The notes under the pieces: model-generated | What the model was told of the DNA's origin: nothing | Databases searched by the model: none | The model's input: the letters and a program-made list of their open reading frames with translations, nothing else | Origin: RGIG995 sp045542115 | GTDB taxonomy: Bacteria > Bacillota > Clostridia > Oscillospirales > UBA644 | DNA length: 15,388 nt | NCBI GenBank assembly: GCA_045542115.1 | Contig: JAZQKK010000023.1 | Span: forward strand, 1-15,388 | Direction of reading: 5' to 3' | Position numbers and translations under genes: made by a program | Part shown: piece after piece, positions 1 through 6,689 of the stretch | How the letters are laid out: every line of letters starts with the position of its first letter | Numbering within the stretch: position 1 is the stretch's first letter

Positions 1-374
1 GTTGGATTCGGCGCGGCCTTTTTGTGTACAACCTTGGTTTTCATGACCACTCCTTTGCCATCTTTCCCCGGGGACGTTTCCGTTGTGGTTTCATCCCATT
101 CGTACCCGCGTATCAGTTCCAACAACGAACGTTTGGAATCAACGACCAATTGGGAATCGTACCAATCTTGGTATGTCTGTTCGGCCTTTTTAATCTTTTC
201 AATAAATTCCGCGTCGTTGTTAAGATGGGAATAAAACGCCGTATGGGAAACACGGGCCGCCGTGTATGCATCTTTGTACGATTTGCCGTTGGCAATCGCC
301 TTGCACATAATATCCACTTTGGTATCGGTCCATTGTGGTTTGCGTCCTTTCTTTTTTGGTTCGGTCTGTTCCAT
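1..374 (-). CDS. Terminase small subunit-like helix-turn-helix protein, 3' end outside the window
   Basis: The gene starts at ATG 374 and runs off the left edge after 124 codons without a stop. The N-terminus is basic (MEQTEPKKKGRKPQWTDTK). A helix-turn-helix follows: SYKDAYTAARVSHTAFYSHL then NDAEFIEKIKKAEQ. Next is SLLELIRGYEWDETTTE, and finally KVVHKKAAPNPT. This order ('a....GIs.stfy.w', 'ai.kAe', 'GY.y.Ett', 'K...APNp') is that of phage small terminase subunits of the phBC6A51-like helix-turn-helix group, which recognise packaging sites. It should be followed by the large terminase beyond the edge. It has its own promoter-like site. Confidence 0.82.
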   Translation of the reverse strand, partial: MEQTEPKKKGRKPQWTDTKVDIMCKAIANGKSYKDAYTAARVSHTAFYSHLNNDAEFIEKIKKAEQTYQDWYDSQLVVDSKRSLLELIRGYEWDETTTETSPGKDGKGVVMKTKVVHKKAAPNP

Positions 375-390
375 AATTCCGGGGTTTTTG

Positions 391-421
391 CAAAGTTAAC
401 AATTTTTCAAAACACGACGAA
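391..421 (-). promoter_or_regulatory. Promoter TTCG-N19-TAACTTTG before the terminase-like gene
   Basis: TAACTTTG at 398-391 on the minus strand is a perfect -7 element; 19 bases upstream is TTCG, one mismatch from TTTG. The transcript should begin about 10 bases before the terminase-like ATG at 374. A weaker upstream half could mean that this promoter needs an activator for late transcription. Confidence 0.65.
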
Positions 422-444
422 TCCCGGGCGTCAATCGTCCGGGA
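422..444 (-). repeat. Inverted repeat at the end of the membrane-peptide gene
   Basis: TCCCGG and CCGGGA (6 bp, 11-base loop) flank the stop codon of the 46-aa gene. A hairpin here sits between the end of one unit and the promoter-like site of the terminase gene. No U-run follows on the minus strand, so terminator function is doubtful. Confidence 0.35.
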
Positions 445-571
445 ATCTGTACACGCGAAACGATATGCCCCAAAAGGCAATCGCAATAGTTAACCAAATG
501 CCGTTATTGAACACAACCCCGATTGTCGGCAAGAACAAGAATTGGTCTTTGTCTGTGTATATCGCAATCAT
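431..571 (-). CDS. Small membrane peptide (46 aa)
   Basis: ATG overlaps the TGA of the Cys-rich gene. The product begins MIAIYTDKDQFLFLPTIGVV and has one hydrophobic segment (IWLTIAIAFWGISF), then a basic-then-acidic end (RVYRFPDD). This is one likely membrane span. It may sit in the host inner membrane, but no role can be assigned. It is the last gene before the terminase unit. Confidence 0.6.
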   Translation of the reverse strand: MIAIYTDKDQFLFLPTIGVVFNNGIWLTIAIAFWGISFRVYRFPDD

Positions 572-735
572 TTTCGCGTCGGTTTCGGGTTTACTGAAAC
601 GCACGCGGGGCCGTCTTTATCAACGGGGAATCCGCCTATTTCGCATACGTGTTGCGGGTCCCACCAACCCGATAACACGAAATGCAAACAATCGCGGCAT
701 TTTAGTTCGATTAATGGTTTGTTTTCTGTTGCCAT
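568..735 (-). CDS. Small Cys-rich protein (55 aa)
   Basis: Has CRDCLHFV (C-x2-C), HVCEIGG and ACVSV: four Cys spaced like a small zinc-binding fold, similar to the two Cys-rich proteins near 10 kb. Begins MATENKPLIELK. The frame is open upstream to an ATG at 819, but that part overlaps the preceding gene by about 50 bases and is rich in residues typical of a shifted frame, so 735 is chosen with moderate confidence. Its TGA overlaps the next ATG (ATGA). Confidence 0.68.
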   Translation of the reverse strand: MATENKPLIELKCRDCLHFVLSGWWDPQHVCEIGGFPVDKDGPACVSVNPKPTRK

Positions 736-769
736 ATCTTCAAACGTGCTTTGGCCTGTTTGTGCGTTT

Positions 770-1081
770 TCATTCCTGTTCGATTTTAGGGATAAATGCC
801 GCATCCGGGCAACCATCATTGTAAAACTTGACGCGGACCAAAAGCGCGTGGCGTTCGGGGTCGTCTTTTATCGAAATAAGGCGTTTTCCCGTCCGCCCCT
901 CTATTGCATCCCAAATCGCCAAAATATATTGCGGGTCATTGTGGTTTTCATAATCCGCTTCGAAAAAATAATGACTTCCACCGTTCTTTGGTTCGCATGG
1001 CTTACCGGTCAACGATTCGACCATTTTACACAATTCGGCATCAAAGGCCGTTAATTTGATTTGCCAATAATTTTTCATCAT
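770..1081 (-). CDS. Unknown phage protein (103 aa)
   Basis: Folded-looking alpha/beta sequence: NYWQIKLTAFDAELCKMVES, SHYFFEADYENHNDPQYILA, RHALLVRVKFYNDGCPDAAF. No family recognised. Either of two tandem ATGs (1081, 1078) may start it; both overlap the previous TGA. Confidence 0.8.
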   Translation of the reverse strand: MMKNYWQIKLTAFDAELCKMVESLTGKPCEPKNGGSHYFFEADYENHNDPQYILAIWDAIEGRTGKRLISIKDDPERHALLVRVKFYNDGCPDAAFIPKIEQE

Positions 1082-1254
1082 TCACCGATTTGGTCAAACA
1101 ACTTTTTCATATTTTCGTTTTTGCCGGAAACGGTCACTTTGGCCGAATTGTTCCCGGCCACGGAGATTCCAACCAAATTGCAACCATATTCAGCCGCATT
1201 ATTTTGGATAAATGCCGCTTTGTCAACGGGCAATAAAATGGTTTTGATTGTCAT
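1078..1254 (-). CDS. Small protein (58 aa)
   Basis: The start at 1254 (ATGA overlap with the ASCH gene stop) is preferred over a start 13 codons upstream. The product begins MTIKTILLPVDKAAFIQNNA and goes on to GCNLVGISVAGNNSAKVTVSG with a terminal helix. Looks like a small alpha/beta domain. Function unknown. Its stop overlaps the tandem ATGATG of the next gene. Confidence 0.75.
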   Translation of the reverse strand: MTIKTILLPVDKAAFIQNNAAEYGCNLVGISVAGNNSAKVTVSGKNENMKKLFDQIGE

Positions 1255-1763
1255 TTTGCGTCCCTGTTTATGCGTTTGTTCAACATATCCCATCCATCCG
1301 GTCCCAATGCCATTTCACGCGGGTATTCTGTTATGTCGCCTTTCGGCACGATAAGGTTGTAAACGCCCAATTGGCCGCGTATCGGCATTTCCACGACGCG
1401 TCGCGGGTTGCGCATCATCCATCCGTAACCCTTGCGCGGGCGTTCCTGTTCCGGAATACAGGTTGCGGCCCAATCTTCCGGCGTGAAATCTTCGATTGGT
1501 TTAACGTCGTACAATTCCACAAATCCACAAGTGACGCCGGATAACCGGCCCGGGATTTCGGGCTTTGAGGACGAACAAACCAACAGGTCGCCCCGGTAAT
1601 TCGTGTTCCGGGTTCGGACCTCAATTGTTTTATCGGCGTGATATTCGCCGTTTTCATCCCGGAACACAACACGCGTTAACAAATCCGCATACGGTTGTTT
1701 TACCGACAACGCCTTGTAAACGTCGTGTTGGTCCGGGTTGAAATCTTTACTGTCAATTTGCAT
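1251..1763 (-). CDS. ASCH-domain (PUA-like) protein (170 aa)
   Basis: Shows the ASCH start ALSVKQPYADLLTRVV, followed by KTIEVRTRNTNYRGDLLVCSS, the two signature strands of the family ('L.i.qP.a..i..G.K.iE.R' and 'yRG..li.as'). ASCH proteins have a PUA-like fold and bind RNA or act on modified nucleosides; phage roles are unproven. The C-terminal part includes YGWMMRNPRRVVEMPIRG, also usual for the family. It begins 11 bases after ssb and its TGA overlaps the next ATG (ATGA). Confidence 0.88.
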   Translation of the reverse strand: MQIDSKDFNPDQHDVYKALSVKQPYADLLTRVVFRDENGEYHADKTIEVRTRNTNYRGDLLVCSSSKPEIPGRLSGVTCGFVELYDVKPIEDFTPEDWAATCIPEQERPRKGYGWMMRNPRRVVEMPIRGQLGVYNLIVPKGDITEYPREMALGPDGWDMLNKRINRDAK

Positions 1764-1774
1764 AATCGTTCGGT

Positions 1775-2197
1775 TTATAATCCGGCGGGCAAATCATCAT
1801 CCGCGCCCATTGGTTGATAACCGCCGGGCGTGTATTCCGGAGCAGGGGCCGGGGTATGTTCGGGTTTCTTACCGCACAACAATTCCATTTCTTCCACGAC
1901 GATTTCGGTAACGTACCGGGTTTGTCCGCCGTTGTCTTGGTATTGCCGGGTTTGAATCTTTCCCACAATCAAAAGCGGGGTTCCCTTTTTCACGAATTGT
2001 TCGCACACGCCCGCAAGGCCGGTGCGCTTGACAACGATGTTGTGCCAATCGGTTACGTCGGGAATCTGTTTGCCGTCCCGGGTCGTAAAGCCGCGTTCGG
2101 TCGTGGCCAACGTGAATTGTGCAACCTTTCCGCCATCTTGGAACGTGGTAATGCGCGGGTCTTGGCCAACGTTCCCTTTCAAAAATACTTTGTTCAT
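1775..2197 (-). CDS. ssb: Single-stranded DNA-binding protein (140 aa)
   Basis: Typical SSB OB fold: MNKVFLKGNVGQDPRI, KVAQFTLATTE, DWHNIVVKRTGLAGVCEQFVK, KGTPLLIVGKIQTRQYQDN and VTEIVVEEMELL. It binds and protects single-stranded DNA in phage replication. The linker is short and Pro/Tyr-rich. The C-terminus is DDDLPAGL, which keeps the acidic run but lacks the usual terminal Pro-Phe that docks partner proteins. Preceded by a 40-base AT-rich gap; the next gene starts 11 bases after the stop. Confidence 0.95.
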   Translation of the reverse strand: MNKVFLKGNVGQDPRITTFQDGGKVAQFTLATTERGFTTRDGKQIPDVTDWHNIVVKRTGLAGVCEQFVKKGTPLLIVGKIQTRQYQDNGGQTRYVTEIVVEEMELLCGKKPEHTPAPAPEYTPGGYQPMGADDDLPAGL

Positions 2198-2215
2198 AAC
2201 TTATAAATTCCTGTA

Positions 2216-2223
2216 CAAATTTA
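2216..2223 (-). promoter_or_regulatory. Possible promoter -7 element TAAATTTG before ssb
   Basis: TAAATTTG in the 40-base AT-rich gap before ssb matches TAnnTTTG, but the site 19 bases upstream is GATG, not TTTG. It may be a weak or regulated extra promoter giving SSB its own transcript. Confidence 0.3.
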
Positions 2224-2237
2224 TTGATTTTTATTGT

Positions 2238-2564
2238 TCAATCATCGAATTTCACGCCATCCAACAGGAACCGGCGTTTGTCCTTTGACCATCCGGCCGC
2301 CGCGTTTAGGGCGTCCCGGTCCGCGTCCCGGACAAATTCAACCCAATATCCGCCATTGCAATTAAACCCGCTTTCGATAATCCGGACCAACCGGCCCACA
2401 ATTAACCGCCGGAATTGCTTGTATGCGCTTGCATCATTCAAGGCCACGACGCGACGGGTATTTTTCGGGTGCGGCGTCTTTGGTACGCGGCCGTTCAGTT
2501 TGAAATTCGCTTTGGCAAAGTCTTTCCGGATTGACCGCCGGACCAATTCGTTGTAATCTTTCAT
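2238..2564 (-). CDS. Unknown basic phage protein (108 aa)
   Basis: Basic N-terminus (YNELVRRSIRKDFAKANFKL, then VPKTPHPKNTRRVV) followed by RRLIVGRLVRIIESGFNCN and a C-terminal YWVEFVRDADRDALN segment. Nucleic-acid binding is possible. I recognise no family. Its ATG overlaps the preceding stop, and it ends 40 bases before SSB. Confidence 0.8.
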   Translation of the reverse strand: MKDYNELVRRSIRKDFAKANFKLNGRVPKTPHPKNTRRVVALNDASAYKQFRRLIVGRLVRIIESGFNCNGGYWVEFVRDADRDALNAAAGWSKDKRRFLLDGVKFDD

Positions 2565-2812
2565 TCTTCCGCGTCGTATGGTTCCGGTTTGTCAACGGCC
2601 ACGAACACGGGTTGCAACGGTTGCCCGAACGTCAAGACGCCCAACCAAATTTTGCCGGTTTCCTGTACGCGTTTCAGTTCGTCCGGGGACAATTCCCAAC
2701 ACGTCAAGATTTCGCCGGATTTGCCGCCCCGGTATTCGGCCGGTAACGGTTTGTATTCGGGTTGGTTCGCGCCGAAAACCACGTTTGCGGCTTCAAAATT
2801 TACGGGTTCCAT
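2561..2812 (-). CDS. Conserved small phage protein (83 aa)
   Basis: The core GEILTCWELSPDELKRVQETG, then KIWLGVLTFGQPLQPVFV, matches a short protein type common in phages with 'CW.LS..EL..V..TG.IWL...TFG.PLQPV'. Its function is unknown. The start overlaps the nuclease gene by 20 bases, and its TGA overlaps the next ATG (ATGA), which supports translational coupling. Confidence 0.82.
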   Translation of the reverse strand: MEPVNFEAANVVFGANQPEYKPLPAEYRGGKSGEILTCWELSPDELKRVQETGKIWLGVLTFGQPLQPVFVAVDKPEPYDAEE

Positions 2813-3221
2813 ATTCCTTTTTCAGTTGTTCAACAATCAACAGGTTTGCCCGGTATATCCTCATATTGCGCCGGTCCCCGTTTTCCCAACGGTTGTGTTG
2901 TTCGAAACAAAGGATGTTGACGTTACGCGGGTCGTGTGCCATTTCGGGATGTGCGCCCCGTGTCAAAATGTGGGACACATACGTTGCCGAATATTGGCGC
3001 AACGGCCGCATCGTTTCCGCGCATTGGTGCGGGTAATGGTCCCAACACCAACGATAAAACCTTTCGTTTTCGGCCTGGGTATGGCCGGTTCCGAACAATT
3101 CCCGTTGGATTGATACCCGCAACCGGATTTCCATTGCAAACCGGCGGTCAATCAATGGTTCGATTCCGTGGGCTTTGCAAAGGTCGTATTGGTCCCGGGT
3201 ATCAATCAAAAACGGTTCCAT
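2793..3221 (-). CDS. HNH-type nuclease, NinG-like (142 aa)
   Basis: Residues 67-110 show a beta-beta-alpha metal nuclease pattern: CAETMRPL, then ATYVSHILTRGAH (His84), MAHDPRNVNILCFEQHNRWE (Asn102, His109). It resembles the NinG/Rap-type recombination nucleases of phages, which act on branched DNA, and unlike the NUMOD proteins it uses the phage's own codons. The N-terminus (FLIDTRDQYDLCKAHGIEP) is family-specific in appearance. Its 3' end overlaps the next gene by 20 bases. The nuclease class is fairly sure; the NinG relation is less certain. Confidence 0.75.
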   Translation of the reverse strand: MEPFLIDTRDQYDLCKAHGIEPLIDRRFAMEIRLRVSIQRELFGTGHTQAENERFYRWCWDHYPHQCAETMRPLRQYSATYVSHILTRGAHPEMAHDPRNVNILCFEQHNRWENGDRRNMRIYRANLLIVEQLKKEYGTRKF

Positions 3222-3224
3222 CGG

Positions 3225-3845
3225 TTACGCGTCGGGCATATCGTCGGGGTTATCCAACGGGTCCGGTTCATCATCGGCCGCGCCGTTGTCGCCAAACAAA
3301 GACATTTGCGCCTGTTTGCCCTTGAACAAATACGCGTAAACCTCTTTTTTGATGGATTCCACAATGGTTTCCAATTCTTCTTCGAATCCGAACGAAATTG
3401 TTGCCATCTTAATACGCGGGGTATTGATGCAAGTTTTTAGTCCGTTCGGGGTTTTGAATACGGCGGTAATGACAACGCCGGTGTTGTCGTCTGTTCCGGA
3501 CCAAGACACGCCGCAAACCTCAATTTTCGACAACAGTTCGTCCGCGAAATTGCGGGCCAACATCTTTTTCGATTCGGGCAATTTCATTTCGTCGGATTCC
3601 AACAGAGTAAGAAACGACGTAATGTTGAACACGCGGGCCACGATTGTACGCAAGTCCGTGAACATACCCAACAAATCCGGGTGGACGTCGCGGGTACACG
3701 TGTCGTTGCGGTCAATCAATGATGTTTCGCCGTCAACGATTTGCGTTACTTGGTATTCCGCTTGGATTCCGCCTTTCGGCAACAATTTGACCTTGGACAA
3801 ATTAAAGTCCTTTTCGGTCGGGATGGTCTGTAATTCTTTTTCCAT
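3225..3845 (-). CDS. Phage protein with clamp-binding-like motif and acidic tail (206 aa)
   Basis: Alpha/beta protein beginning MEKELQTIPTEKDFNLSKVK, with LRTIVARVFNITSFL in the middle and ISFGFEEELETIVESIKKEV near the end. After the folded part comes KGKQAQMSLF, where QMSLF (180-184) closely matches the sliding-clamp binding pentapeptide QL(S/D)LF. The last 22 residues are acidic. This kind of protein is common in Bacteroidota phage recombination modules, but I know no verified function. The peptide suggests recruitment to the host beta clamp, which fits its place between the exonuclease and SSB. Confidence 0.83.
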   Translation of the reverse strand: MEKELQTIPTEKDFNLSKVKLLPKGGIQAEYQVTQIVDGETSLIDRNDTCTRDVHPDLLGMFTDLRTIVARVFNITSFLTLLESDEMKLPESKKMLARNFADELLSKIEVCGVSWSGTDDNTGVVITAVFKTPNGLKTCINTPRIKMATISFGFEEELETIVESIKKEVYAYLFKGKQAQMSLFGDNGAADDEPDPLDNPDDMPDA

Positions 3846-3857
3846 ATCGCTTTGGTA

Positions 3858-4055
3858 TTAGGATTGTTCCGTGTTATCCGGTTCCGCCGGTCCGGGTGCT
3901 AAAACTGACAACGCAACATCAATAAGTTGCAAAACATCTTCCAAAACGGCAACGTGCGTTTCCGAATGGTTGTGTTTCTTGGTATGCGTCAACCAATTGT
4001 TGACAAATTCACGCGTGAATTGTGGCGTGTTGTGAAATTCAATTGTCTTTGGCAT
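3858..4055 (-). CDS. Small helical protein (65 aa)
   Basis: Starts MPKTIEFHNTPQFTREFVNN, then WLTHTKKHNHSETH (His-rich), followed by a hydrophobic helix (AVLEDVLQLIDVALSVLA) and an acidic-proline tail. The helix lacks the length for a clear membrane span. Function unknown. Gaps of about 12 bases on both sides suggest an operon member. Confidence 0.75.
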   Translation of the reverse strand: MPKTIEFHNTPQFTREFVNNWLTHTKKHNHSETHVAVLEDVLQLIDVALSVLAPGPAEPDNTEQS

Positions 4056-4067
4056 AATATCGGGGTT

Positions 4068-4271
4068 TTAATCGAGACAACATCCGCCCGGGGCTTTGGC
4101 CGTGGCCGCGTTGTTACCGTGACCGTCGGCAAATTCCAACCCGATTTTGTGGGTTGTTTCCCACGGGGTAATCCGAATTTCGATGTTCAACGCCTTTACA
4201 CCGGATTCGTTGTAAAATTCGGTCGCCAACTTTTCCAATTGGCTTTGCATTTCTTTAACCTTTTCTTTCAT
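4068..4271 (-). CDS. Small protein with coiled-coil start and Cys-Cys end (67 aa)
   Basis: The first 20 residues are an amphipathic helix (MKEKVKEMQSQLEKLATEFY). Then comes a beta-rich part (ALNIEIRITPWETTHKIGLE) and an unusual C-terminus GGCCLD with two adjacent Cys three residues from the end. Function unknown. Located two bases after the exonuclease stop. Confidence 0.78.
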   Translation of the reverse strand: MKEKVKEMQSQLEKLATEFYNESGVKALNIEIRITPWETTHKIGLEFADGHGNNAATAKAPGGCCLD

Positions 4272-4273
4272 CG

Positions 4274-5140
4274 TTAAAAATTGTTTTGTTCCAACAGGTT
4301 GGCCGCCGCATCGCTTATTTTTGTGAAATTTTCGATTTCCGGGGCTTTCGCCGGTTGGATGGGTAATTTATCATCTTTTTGTTTTGCGTCCAAAATAGGG
4401 CCATTTCCGGCCGTTTCCGGGGCCGCGCCGAATTTCTTTGCCGCATCGGCCGCAATCTTGGCGGCGTCGCTTGCCGCGTCGGCGATTTTGGCAAAGGCGG
4501 AAACCGGGTTGTTCGGTTGTTCTTCCGGGTATTCCTTTACTTTCAGTTCAACCAATCCCAATTCAAGGATAACAGGCAAACAACGGGCAACCGCTTTCGT
4601 ATCTTCCAACGCATCGTGCGCCGGGAACGTTTCGCCCGGGAAACAACGGGCGTACAGTTCGCCAAGATTCGGGAATTTCAGTTTTCCCCAACTGTTGCGG
4701 GCATCAACCCATTTCATTGTCGAACGCATCGTATCAATTCGCTTGCCCTTATACAACGCCGTTTCCACGTCGTTTGCGTCGTAATATTCCCGGCCAAGTT
4801 CGCGCAAGATGTTTGCTTTGACAATGCCGGTATCGAAATGGATGTTATGGCCGCATATCAACCCGGCGTCGTGGCAATCCTGTATGAACATATCCACGAC
4901 GGCGGCGAACGGTTCGCCGTGTTCCATCGCGTATTCGGTCGTAATGCCGTGGATTTCCACGGTTTCGTCCGGGATTGTCCAACCATCCGGCCGGATAATG
5001 TGGTTTTCTACCTTGCAACCGTGAATCCACGCCATTTGCACGACGTGCGGGTATTCCATAAAGTCAACGTCCCATTTGGCGGCGCGGTCCGGAATCCCGG
5101 TCGTTTCGGTATCGAAAAATAAAACGTCGTTAATCGTCAT
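4274..5140 (-). CDS. DnaQ-like DEDDh 3'-5' exonuclease (288 aa)
   Basis: All five catalytic residues are visible: FFDTETTG (Asp10, Glu12), CGHNIHFD (Asp103), and AHDALEDT (His175, Asp180), which identifies the DEDDh class of DNA polymerase III epsilon-type nucleases. The nuclease ends near residue 195. The tail (about 205-288) is low-complexity with alanine-lysine repeats (AASDAAKIAADAAKKF) and may be a flexible linker or helical docking arm. It probably trims 3' ends during phage replication or recombination. Several codons from the first ATG are hydrophobic beta strand, so the start looks right. The next gene begins two bases after its stop. Confidence 0.93.
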   Translation of the reverse strand: MTINDVLFFDTETTGIPDRAAKWDVDFMEYPHVVQMAWIHGCKVENHIIRPDGWTIPDETVEIHGITTEYAMEHGEPFAAVVDMFIQDCHDAGLICGHNIHFDTGIVKANILRELGREYYDANDVETALYKGKRIDTMRSTMKWVDARNSWGKLKFPNLGELYARCFPGETFPAHDALEDTKAVARCLPVILELGLVELKVKEYPEEQPNNPVSAFAKIADAASDAAKIAADAAKKFGAAPETAGNGPILDAKQKDDKLPIQPAKAPEIENFTKISDAAANLLEQNNF

Positions 5141-5163
5141 AATGTCGTATCGCCTTTTGTGTG

Positions 5164-5334
5164 TTACTTGGTATCAAGAATCGCCCGGGTCCCGTCGGGT
5201 TTGTTCCCGTACAACGTCCCGAATTTCATACCGGCCCATTCGCGTTTCGCGTCGGCAAAGTTGTGGACGGTAAACGACCATCCGGAACCGGCAATGGTAT
5301 AATTCACGTAATCGTTTTCGTTAATCATTCGCAT
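5164..5334 (-). CDS. Small protein (56 aa)
   Basis: Fills the 205-base gap before the exonuclease. The product begins MRMINENDYVNYTIAGSGW, then SFTVHNFADAKREWAG, and ends DGTRAILDTK. Predicted as beta strands with one helix. It starts 11 bases after the previous stop and ends 23 bases before the exonuclease ATG. Codon use (GCC, GGG, ACC, TTG) is that of the surrounding phage genes. Family unknown. A second ATG at codon 3 is possible. Confidence 0.72.
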   Translation of the reverse strand: MRMINENDYVNYTIAGSGWSFTVHNFADAKREWAGMKFGTLYGNKPDGTRAILDTK

Positions 5335-5345
5335 ATCGGTAATTG

Positions 5346-5759
5346 TTAAAGTGTTCGCGGGTCCTCAATGTAAACGTACAGGTTTTCGGCGGCGTATTGT
5401 TTCAACCAATCCAAGAAATCAAACATTTGGCGTTTGTCCATTTGGCGGGCTTCCGTTACATCCGTTCCAAATCCCAAAATCCGTTCGTCCTTTTCGCCCG
5501 GGTATTGCTCAACCAACCATTTATCCACGGCGCGTTCACGCATCCGGGTTCCCTGTTCATATAACGCGGCGGAAACAGTCGGAACAATGTAATTGTAATA
5601 ATACGCCAATTGCAATTCAGTTGAACCGGGTTCGGCGGCTTCGAACCGGACGACAACCCGTTTGCCCTTATTGGCCGCGAAAAACGCGTTTAACCGGTCC
5701 ATCGGCAACCGCAATTGTCCGTTGTCCGTAATAATGCCGGATTCGCTTATTTTGTCCAT
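5346..5759 (-). CDS. Phage protein with NinB-like traits (137 aa)
   Basis: Starts at the ATG at 5759, two bases after the previous stop; a TTG two codons upstream is less likely. The sequence goes SGIITDNGQLRLPMDRLNAF, KRVVVRFEAAEPGSTELQLA, YYYNYIVPTVSAALYEQG. The order 'short target strand, basic strand, S-x-x-Q/L-x-x-Y-Y-x-x-I-V-P' is like NinB/recombination proteins of phages, where a Ser/Gln-rich helix entry precedes a 'YYW..V.P' segment. That link is weak. If right, it would bind single-stranded DNA and assist recombination with the RuvC-like and NinG-like proteins. Confidence 0.75.
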   Translation of the reverse strand: MDKISESGIITDNGQLRLPMDRLNAFFAANKGKRVVVRFEAAEPGSTELQLAYYYNYIVPTVSAALYEQGTRMRERAVDKWLVEQYPGEKDERILGFGTDVTEARQMDKRQMFDFLDWLKQYAAENLYVYIEDPRTL

Positions 5760-5761
5760 CG

Positions 5762-6178
5762 TCAATTCGCTTTTGCTTTCGGAAACAACACGGGTTCCAA
5801 TTCCGGGTATTCCTCAACGACATATTGGGCGACGGTCAAATTGTACGCCTGTTGGCCCAACTGTTGGATGTACCGGCGTTCCGCAACCGGGCGTTCGGAA
5901 ACCCGGGCGATTACGGCCATATATTCGGCGGCGAAATCATCCACGGACAAATCAATTACCCGGTCAATTGGATGCGCGGGCAATTTGTAACCCTTGGCCC
6001 CGCCCAACTTTCGCATCGCTTCGTATGATGCGCGTATTTGTTTTCGGTCCTCTTTTTGCGCGGTCATATACGCGGCAAGATTGTTTCGGAATCGGTCGGT
6101 TGCAATAAGTTCTTCAACCGTCTTTCCCTGTAACGCCTTGCAAGATTCTATCTTGTTTAATGTCGCCTTGTCAATCAT
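5762..6178 (-). CDS. Unknown helical phage protein (138 aa)
   Basis: Helix-rich. Landmarks are MIDKATLNKIESCKALQGKT, a basic middle (EDRKQIRASYEAMRKL) with GGAKGYKLPAHPIDR, and a C-terminal part AQYVVEEYPELEPVLFPKAKAN. I do not recognise a family. The ATG overlaps the HNH stop, and its TGA lies two bases before the next gene's ATG. Lying between the Rad50-like ATPase and the exonuclease, it may belong to the recombination set, by position only. Confidence 0.82.
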   Translation of the reverse strand: MIDKATLNKIESCKALQGKTVEELIATDRFRNNLAAYMTAQKEDRKQIRASYEAMRKLGGAKGYKLPAHPIDRVIDLSVDDFAAEYMAVIARVSERPVAERRYIQQLGQQAYNLTVAQYVVEEYPELEPVLFPKAKAN

Positions 6179-6684
6179 ACACGTTCGAATTTATATCCTT
6201 TTACGTGTGTAAAACAACCTTTCAAATGTTTTGCTATGTGTGAACAGGATAAACCCAAATCGCGGGCGGCTTCCATCAAACAAGAATATTCTCCAACACG
6301 CTTTCCGTTCAAAAAAGCAATTACGGGAATACCTTGTTTCTTTCGGATTGATTCAAATCGTTGGGGTTCCGTATTCGGGTTTCTCATATTTTCAAGATGG
6401 GAAACGTAACGCAAATTGGTATAGACGTTATTTTTCTTATTCCCGTCTATATGGTCAATTTCCGACAATCCGTCCGGATTCGGCACAAATGCCGCCGCTA
6501 CAAGTCTATGGACCATTAAGTTTTTCATTTCCCCATTATTACACAGGCGGACAAAATAATAACCATTCCCACGATTTGCCGGTTTCATTTTCCTTTTAAG
6601 ATACCGCGAATAAACATTGCCGGTTTGACTAATCAAATAACGCCCGTTGTATCCGGGAATTTCTTTCCAAATTTCACTTTGCAT
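6175..6684 (-). CDS. NUMOD4-HNH homing endonuclease (169 aa), copy 2
   Basis: Paralogue of the gene at 13248-13757 and the same length. NUMOD4 at the N-terminus (EIWKEIPGYNGRYLISQTGNVYS), an HNH core with VHRLVAAAF (H59) and IDHIDGNKKNNVYTNLR (H78, D80), and a C-terminal NUMOD1 region (IAFLNGKRVGEYSCLMEAAR, then HIAKHLKG and KGYKFERV). Compared with neighbours it is AT-rich and uses AGG and TTA-type codons more, a sign of recent transfer. Its TGA overlaps the ATG of the next gene as ATGA, the same junction as in copy 1. Confidence 0.93.
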   Translation of the reverse strand: MQSEIWKEIPGYNGRYLISQTGNVYSRYLKRKMKPANRGNGYYFVRLCNNGEMKNLMVHRLVAAAFVPNPDGLSEIDHIDGNKKNNVYTNLRYVSHLENMRNPNTEPQRFESIRKKQGIPVIAFLNGKRVGEYSCLMEAARDLGLSCSHIAKHLKGCFTHVKGYKFERV

Positions 6685-6689
6685 TTCTT

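Noticed and set aside
24..824. A 266-codon open frame on the plus strand
   Set aside because: It is antisense to the terminase-like, membrane-peptide and Cys-rich genes and ignores their boundaries; its product is composition-driven. Minus-strand genes here favour TTG for Leu and rarely use TTA, CTA or TCA, which keeps the opposite strand free of stops.
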